Shown here: in pieces, positions 60,922 through 64,000 of the stretch
How positions within the stretch are numbered: the stretch's first letter is position 1
How the letters are laid out: every line of letters starts with the position of its first letter
Assembly: GCF_017357425.1 (NCBI RefSeq)
Contig: NZ_CP014571.1
Span: forward strand, 3,534,001-3,598,000
Direction of reading: 5' to 3'
From: Arthrobacter sp. D5-1
Lineage (GTDB): Bacteria; Actinomycetota; Actinomycetes; Actinomycetales; Micrococcaceae
DNA: 64,000 nt
Translations under genes and position numbers: made by a program
The notes under the pieces: generated by a model
What the model was told of the DNA's origin: nothing
What the model saw: only the letters and a program-made list of their open reading frames with translations
Databases searched by the model: none

Positions 60922-62277
60922 ATGACGAGCACGCTCCGCACCTTGACAGTCCCCCTCGATGTTAAATCATCCTCCGGGGGGCTGCCGTCGTTTCTGGTGC
61001 GGGACGACGTTCTTTGCTGGTCCCGCCGCGAGGCCGGACTGGTGGGCTACGGCGAGCTGACCCGCTTCAATGCCACCGGGCCCGAGCGTTTCCTTGAGGC
61101 CGATATCTGGTGGCGGCACCTCATTCTTGAGGCCGAAATCACTGATCACGTGGAGCTTCCCGGTACCGGCCCGGTGGCTTTCGGCTCGTTCGCCTTCTCC
61201 AAGACCTCCCCGCACGTGTCCCGTTTGATCCTCCCGGAGCTGGTGGTGGGAATCCGCGATGGCCGCGCCTGGGCAACCCAATTAACGTTCGACGACGCCG
61301 CCCTCACCGAAGCGGGCGTCCTCGCCTCCGTGCACCGCTGGCTGACTGAACCGGAACCGAACGGTGAGGATCCAGCGGCGGGAGGGTCCGGCGTCGTGCT
61401 CTCAACTGAGGTGATTGCCGCAGACGGTTCCGCCGGCCACCTCAGCCATGGTTCCCTCAGCGAGGCTGCGTGGATGCAGGCAGTGTCCAACGGCGTGGAG
61501 GAGATCCGCGCCGGGAAACTGGAGAAGCTGGTGTTGGCGCGCGACGTCGTCGCGAACCTTCCGGAGGGCGTCAACGCTGCGGAGGTACTTCGCCAGCTCG
61601 CCGCAAGGTACCGCGAGTGCTGGACGTACGGCGTGGACGGTTTGGTGGGCGCAACGCCAGAGATGCTGATTCAGGTGGAGGGCCGCACCGCACAGGCCCG
61701 TGTGCTGGCAGGAACCCTGGATCGACGTGACGCTGATGGCATGGACGGCTCCCCCATGGAATATGCGGAGCGTGTCCTGGCTGGATCCGAGAAGCAGCGG
61801 CATGAGCACGAGATTGCGATCGATTCCCTGACGCGTCAGCTTGCACCGTTCTCGGAAGCGATGAACGCGCACAGCGAACCGTTCATTCTTGAGCTGCCCA
61901 ACGTGTGGCATCTGGCCTCCGACGTGAAGGCAGAGTTGGCGGACATCGAGGGTCACGTCCCCACGTGTTTGGCCCTGATCAACGCGCTGCATCCCACGGC
62001 CGCAGTGTGCGGAACTCCGACGCTGGTTGCCGGTGCGTTGATCCGCAAACTCGAACACTTGGACCGGGGCCCGTACGCCGGACCCGTCGGTTGGCTCGAC
62101 GCCGCCGGCAACGGTGAGTGGGGTATAGCGCTTCGCGGCGCGGTGATCGAGGACGCCAACACGGTGCGCCTGTACGCAGGGTGCGGCATCGTCGAGGGCT
62201 CCCAGCCGGAAGCTGAACTGGCGGAAACATGGGCGAAATTCCGGCCGATGCTTGAGGCGCTGGGTATCCGCCGCTGA
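60922..62277 (+). CDS. menF: isochorismate synthase
   Basis: 451 residues from ATG 60922; the ORF to 60838 overlaps the promoter region. Chorismate-binding domain in the C-terminal two thirds: LEKLVLARDVVANLPEG, YGVDGLVGATPEMLIQVEG, VLAGTLDRR, KQRHEHEIAIDSL and PTAAVCGTPT. Converts chorismate to isochorismate, the first step of menaquinone synthesis; with menG divergent, the role is menaquinone rather than siderophore. No other men genes follow in the window. Confidence 0.94.
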   Translation: MTSTLRTLTVPLDVKSSSGGLPSFLVRDDVLCWSRREAGLVGYGELTRFNATGPERFLEADIWWRHLILEAEITDHVELPGTGPVAFGSFAFSKTSPHVSRLILPELVVGIRDGRAWATQLTFDDAALTEAGVLASVHRWLTEPEPNGEDPAAGGSGVVLSTEVIAADGSAGHLSHGSLSEAAWMQAVSNGVEEIRAGKLEKLVLARDVVANLPEGVNAAEVLRQLAARYRECWTYGVDGLVGATPEMLIQVEGRTAQARVLAGTLDRRDADGMDGSPMEYAERVLAGSEKQRHEHEIAIDSLTRQLAPFSEAMNAHSEPFILELPNVWHLASDVKAELADIEGHVPTCLALINALHPTAAVCGTPTLVAGALIRKLEHLDRGPYAGPVGWLDAAGNGEWGIALRGAVIEDANTVRLYAGCGIVEGSQPEAELAETWAKFRPMLEALGIRR

Positions 62278-62435
62278 ATCTGGGATTCCAGACAGATCCC
62301 TCTCGGACATGGTTGATAAGTGCGTAGACTTGTTATCCAATAGTGAAACTTCGTTTCCTGTGATGCACATCTCACGTTCGGCGCTACACTAAAACCGACT
62401 CAGTTCAGCATCCACCGCAACAAAAGGTAAACAAC

Positions 62436-63233
62436 ATGCAGATCTCCCGTTCGGTTCTGTCCGGCACCAAGATTGCCGCTGTGCTCGCAGCCGGCGCACT
62501 GGCCCTCACCGCCTGCGGTGGCTCGTCCACCCCGGCTGCCACGGACGCCTCCGGCCTCAAGCTCATCAACGCCGGCAAGCTCACTGTGTGCTCGGACGTT
62601 CCTTACGAGCCCTTCGAATTCCAGAAGGACGGCAAGATCGTCGGCTTCGACATGGACATCGCAGCCGAGCTCGCCAAGGACGTCAAGGCCGAACTCAACG
62701 TGGTGGACAGCTCCTTCGAAGCAATCGAGACCGGCACCGCCCTGACCGGTTGCGACGTGTCCATCTCCTCGATCTCCATCACCGACGTCCGCAAAAACGT
62801 CATGGATTTCTCCACCCCTTACCTGGATGACGATCTGACCCTCGTGGCCACCTCGTCCTCCGGCATCAGCAACATCGACGGCGCCAAGGGCAAGAAGGTA
62901 GGCGTCCAGCAGGCCACCACCGGTGCCCAGTACGCCAAGGACAAGGGAATCGACGCACAGCAGTTCGAGGATTCCGGCCTCCTGGTCCAGGCCCTCAAGG
63001 CAGGCACCATCGACGCCGCAATCGGCAACCAGTCCGTCCTGGGCTACGCCATCAAGGACGACTCCAACCTCAAGCGCGTTGAAGACTACGCAACGGGCGA
63101 GAAGCTGGGCATCTCCATCAAGAAGGGCAACACCGCTATGACGGACGCCGTGAACGCCACGCTGAAGCGCATCACCGACGACGGCTCCCTCAAGAAGTTC
63201 GAGACCACCTGGTTCGGCGAAGCCACCAAGTAG
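62436..63233 (+). CDS. ABC transporter substrate-binding lipoprotein, polar amino acid type
   Basis: 265 residues. Signal peptide with lipobox ALTAC at about residue 27. SBP family 3 domain: KLTVCSDVPYEPFEFQKDGKIVGFDMDIA, DVSISSISITDVRKNVMDFSTPY and KKVGVQQATTGAQYA. Binds a polar amino acid such as glutamine, glutamate or cystine at the cell surface; the ligand is not determined. A ribosome binding site AAAGG precedes ATG. It is followed by a hairpin and the permease. Confidence 0.95.
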   Translation: MQISRSVLSGTKIAAVLAAGALALTACGGSSTPAATDASGLKLINAGKLTVCSDVPYEPFEFQKDGKIVGFDMDIAAELAKDVKAELNVVDSSFEAIETGTALTGCDVSISSISITDVRKNVMDFSTPYLDDDLTLVATSSSGISNIDGAKGKKVGVQQATTGAQYAKDKGIDAQQFEDSGLLVQALKAGTIDAAIGNQSVLGYAIKDDSNLKRVEDYATGEKLGISIKKGNTAMTDAVNATLKRITDDGSLKKFETTWFGEATK

Positions 63234-63260
63234 TCCGAGCCCAGGCTCCCCCAGATCCAC

Positions 63261-63305
63261 GCAGGCGGGCCCCGAAACGACACGTTGTTTCGGGGCCCCA
63301 CCTGC
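63261..63305 (+). other. intercistronic hairpin between binding protein and permease
   Basis: GCAGG-C-GGGCCCCGAAAC pairs with GTTTCGGGGCCC-CA-CCTGC around a short loop. No T-run follows, so it is more likely an mRNA-stabilising or attenuating hairpin than a full terminator. Confidence 0.7.
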
Positions 63306-63327
63306 GCAACATGAATGTGAGAACCCC

Positions 63328-64000
63328 ATGGCAATGACTGCACGTCAACGAGCCAAAGTCAGTTTGTACGTCCAGGCCGGAATCTTCGTCGTGGCCGTGG
63401 CCGCAGTGATCCTCGCTGTGGACTGGAAGACGATTGGCACCAGCGTCTTCAACTTCTCCAAAATCGGGCCGATGTTCCCGGACATCTTCCTGGTGGGCCT
63501 CAAAAACACCCTGATTTACACGTTCCTCGGATTCGTGGTGGGCTTGTCCGGCGGCCTTCTGCTGGCCCTGATGAAGCTCTCGTCCTTCCCGCTGTACCGC
63601 TGGCTCGCAACGGGATATATCGAGTTCTTCCGGGGTGTTCCCGCACTGCTGGTCTTCATCGCCTTCGGCTACGGCGTTCCACTGGCCTTCGGAATCCAAT
63701 GGGACGTGAACATCATCGTGATGGTCTCGCTGGGTATGGTGGCAGCGGCGTACATCGCTGAAACCCTCCGTGCAGGCCTCCAGGCCGTACCCAAGGGTCA
63801 AATGGAAGCAGCCCGTTCCCTGGGCATGCCGCAGTGGCGGGCCATGGTTTCGATCGTCATCCCGCAGGCTTTCAAGATCGTCCTGCCGCCGCTCACCAAT
63901 GAGATTATCCTTCTCACCAAGGACTCCTCGCTGATCTACGTCCTGGGTCTCACTGCGTCCCAGTACGAGCTCACCAAGTTCGGGCGCGACGGCATCTCCA
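63328..64000 (+). CDS. amino acid ABC transporter permease (cut by window end)
   Basis: At least 224 residues, open to the window edge. One N-terminal helix (YVQAGIFVVAVAAVILAV), then the HisM-type domain beginning FLVGLKNTLIYTFLG, YIEFFRGVPALLVFIAFGYG, and the EAA loop GLQAVPKGQMEAARSLGMPQWRAM. It works with the preceding binding protein; the ATPase gene presumably follows outside the window. ATG 63328 or 63334 could be the start; neither has a strong ribosome binding site. Confidence 0.93.
   Translation, partial: MAMTARQRAKVSLYVQAGIFVVAVAAVILAVDWKTIGTSVFNFSKIGPMFPDIFLVGLKNTLIYTFLGFVVGLSGGLLLALMKLSSFPLYRWLATGYIEFFRGVPALLVFIAFGYGVPLAFGIQWDVNIIVMVSLGMVAAAYIAETLRAGLQAVPKGQMEAARSLGMPQWRAMVSIVIPQAFKIVLPPLTNEIILLTKDSSLIYVLGLTASQYELTKFGRDGIS

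Noticed and set aside
1..64000. CRISPR arrays, rRNA genes, insertion sequences and prophage
   Set aside because: No regularly spaced repeats, transposase motifs, phage proteins or rRNA-like sequence were found on either strand.

Overview
The window is a stretch of a high-GC Gram-positive chromosome, most likely a member of the Micrococcaceae close to Arthrobacter or Paenarthrobacter. The evidence is the strong G/C bias at third codon positions, frequent GTG/TTG starts, menaquinone genes (menF, menG, menJ, polyprenyl synthase), FprA-type ferredoxin reductases, an iron-sulfur APS-type CysH with no cysC, and a GAF-domain aldehyde regulator without an AAA+ (sigma-54) module. Species is inferred from gene content only. 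No rRNA genes, CRISPR arrays, transposases or phage genes were seen. The only tRNA gene is a tRNA-Tyr near the left edge.

Layout. 1-4 kb: tRNA-Tyr, a small Ala-rich protein, yajQ, htpX and an MFS exporter. 4-7.6 kb: an orphan protein, then a Fur-type regulator with catalase katA, and a DUF2461 gene. 7.7-13.9 kb: an APC permease and an aldehyde/alcohol oxidation operon (GAF regulator, aldehyde dehydrogenase, adhP, DUF779). 14-19.3 kb: fprA copy 1, rarD and a secreted family-8 polysaccharide lyase flanked by two related palindromes. 19.5-24 kb: a GABA operon with a divergent PucR regulator. 24-26 kb: an MFS/GntR pair behind a perfect operator-like dyad. 26-30 kb: an MBL-rhodanese sulfur enzyme, fprA copy 2 and a siroheme synthase. 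30-38 kb: alkD, glsA with a PucR regulator, and a divergent amino-acid permease/decarboxylase operon. 38-42.5 kb: a flavin monooxygenase, then the most unusual locus (below). 42.5-45 kb: a RibD-like reductase, a DUF6153/DUF305 pair behind a CsoR-like copper operator, and a lipoprotein. 45-55 kb: sulfur acquisition and assimilation (ssuABC, mmuM, cysN-cysD-cysH-sir, sirohydrochlorin chelatase). 55-57.6 kb: a UPF0126 membrane protein, a SUKH-like acidic protein, and an AbiEi/DUF559-like gene bracketed by two ~100-bp palindromes. 57.6-62.3 kb: menaquinone genes. 62.4-64 kb: the start of a polar amino-acid ABC transporter, cut by the window edge.

How the genes work together. Sulfur genes recur: alkanesulfonate uptake, sulfate activation, APS reduction, sulfite reduction, siroheme synthesis and iron insertion, an FprA reductase that could feed ferredoxin to the sulfite reductase, and a persulfide-type MBL-rhodanese. 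Nitrogen and amine use is the second theme: GABA transamination, an aminobutyraldehyde-type dehydrogenase, glutaminase, an amino-acid decarboxylase with its permease, and two PucR regulators.

The best candidate for something undescribed is 39.39-42.47 kb. A gene with a helical, WXG/LXG-like N-terminal region and a C-terminal GHSWG alpha/beta-hydrolase-like region is split by an apparent one-base loss. It is followed by two tandem paralogous lipoproteins. Between them lies a 91-bp decayed copy of the hydrolase gene's 3' end, ending in the same ATGA start/stop overlap with the second lipoprotein. This looks like an effector plus partner-lipoprotein cassette array that has been duplicated and partly deleted. 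The effector/immunity reading is inference; the repeat structure is directly visible.
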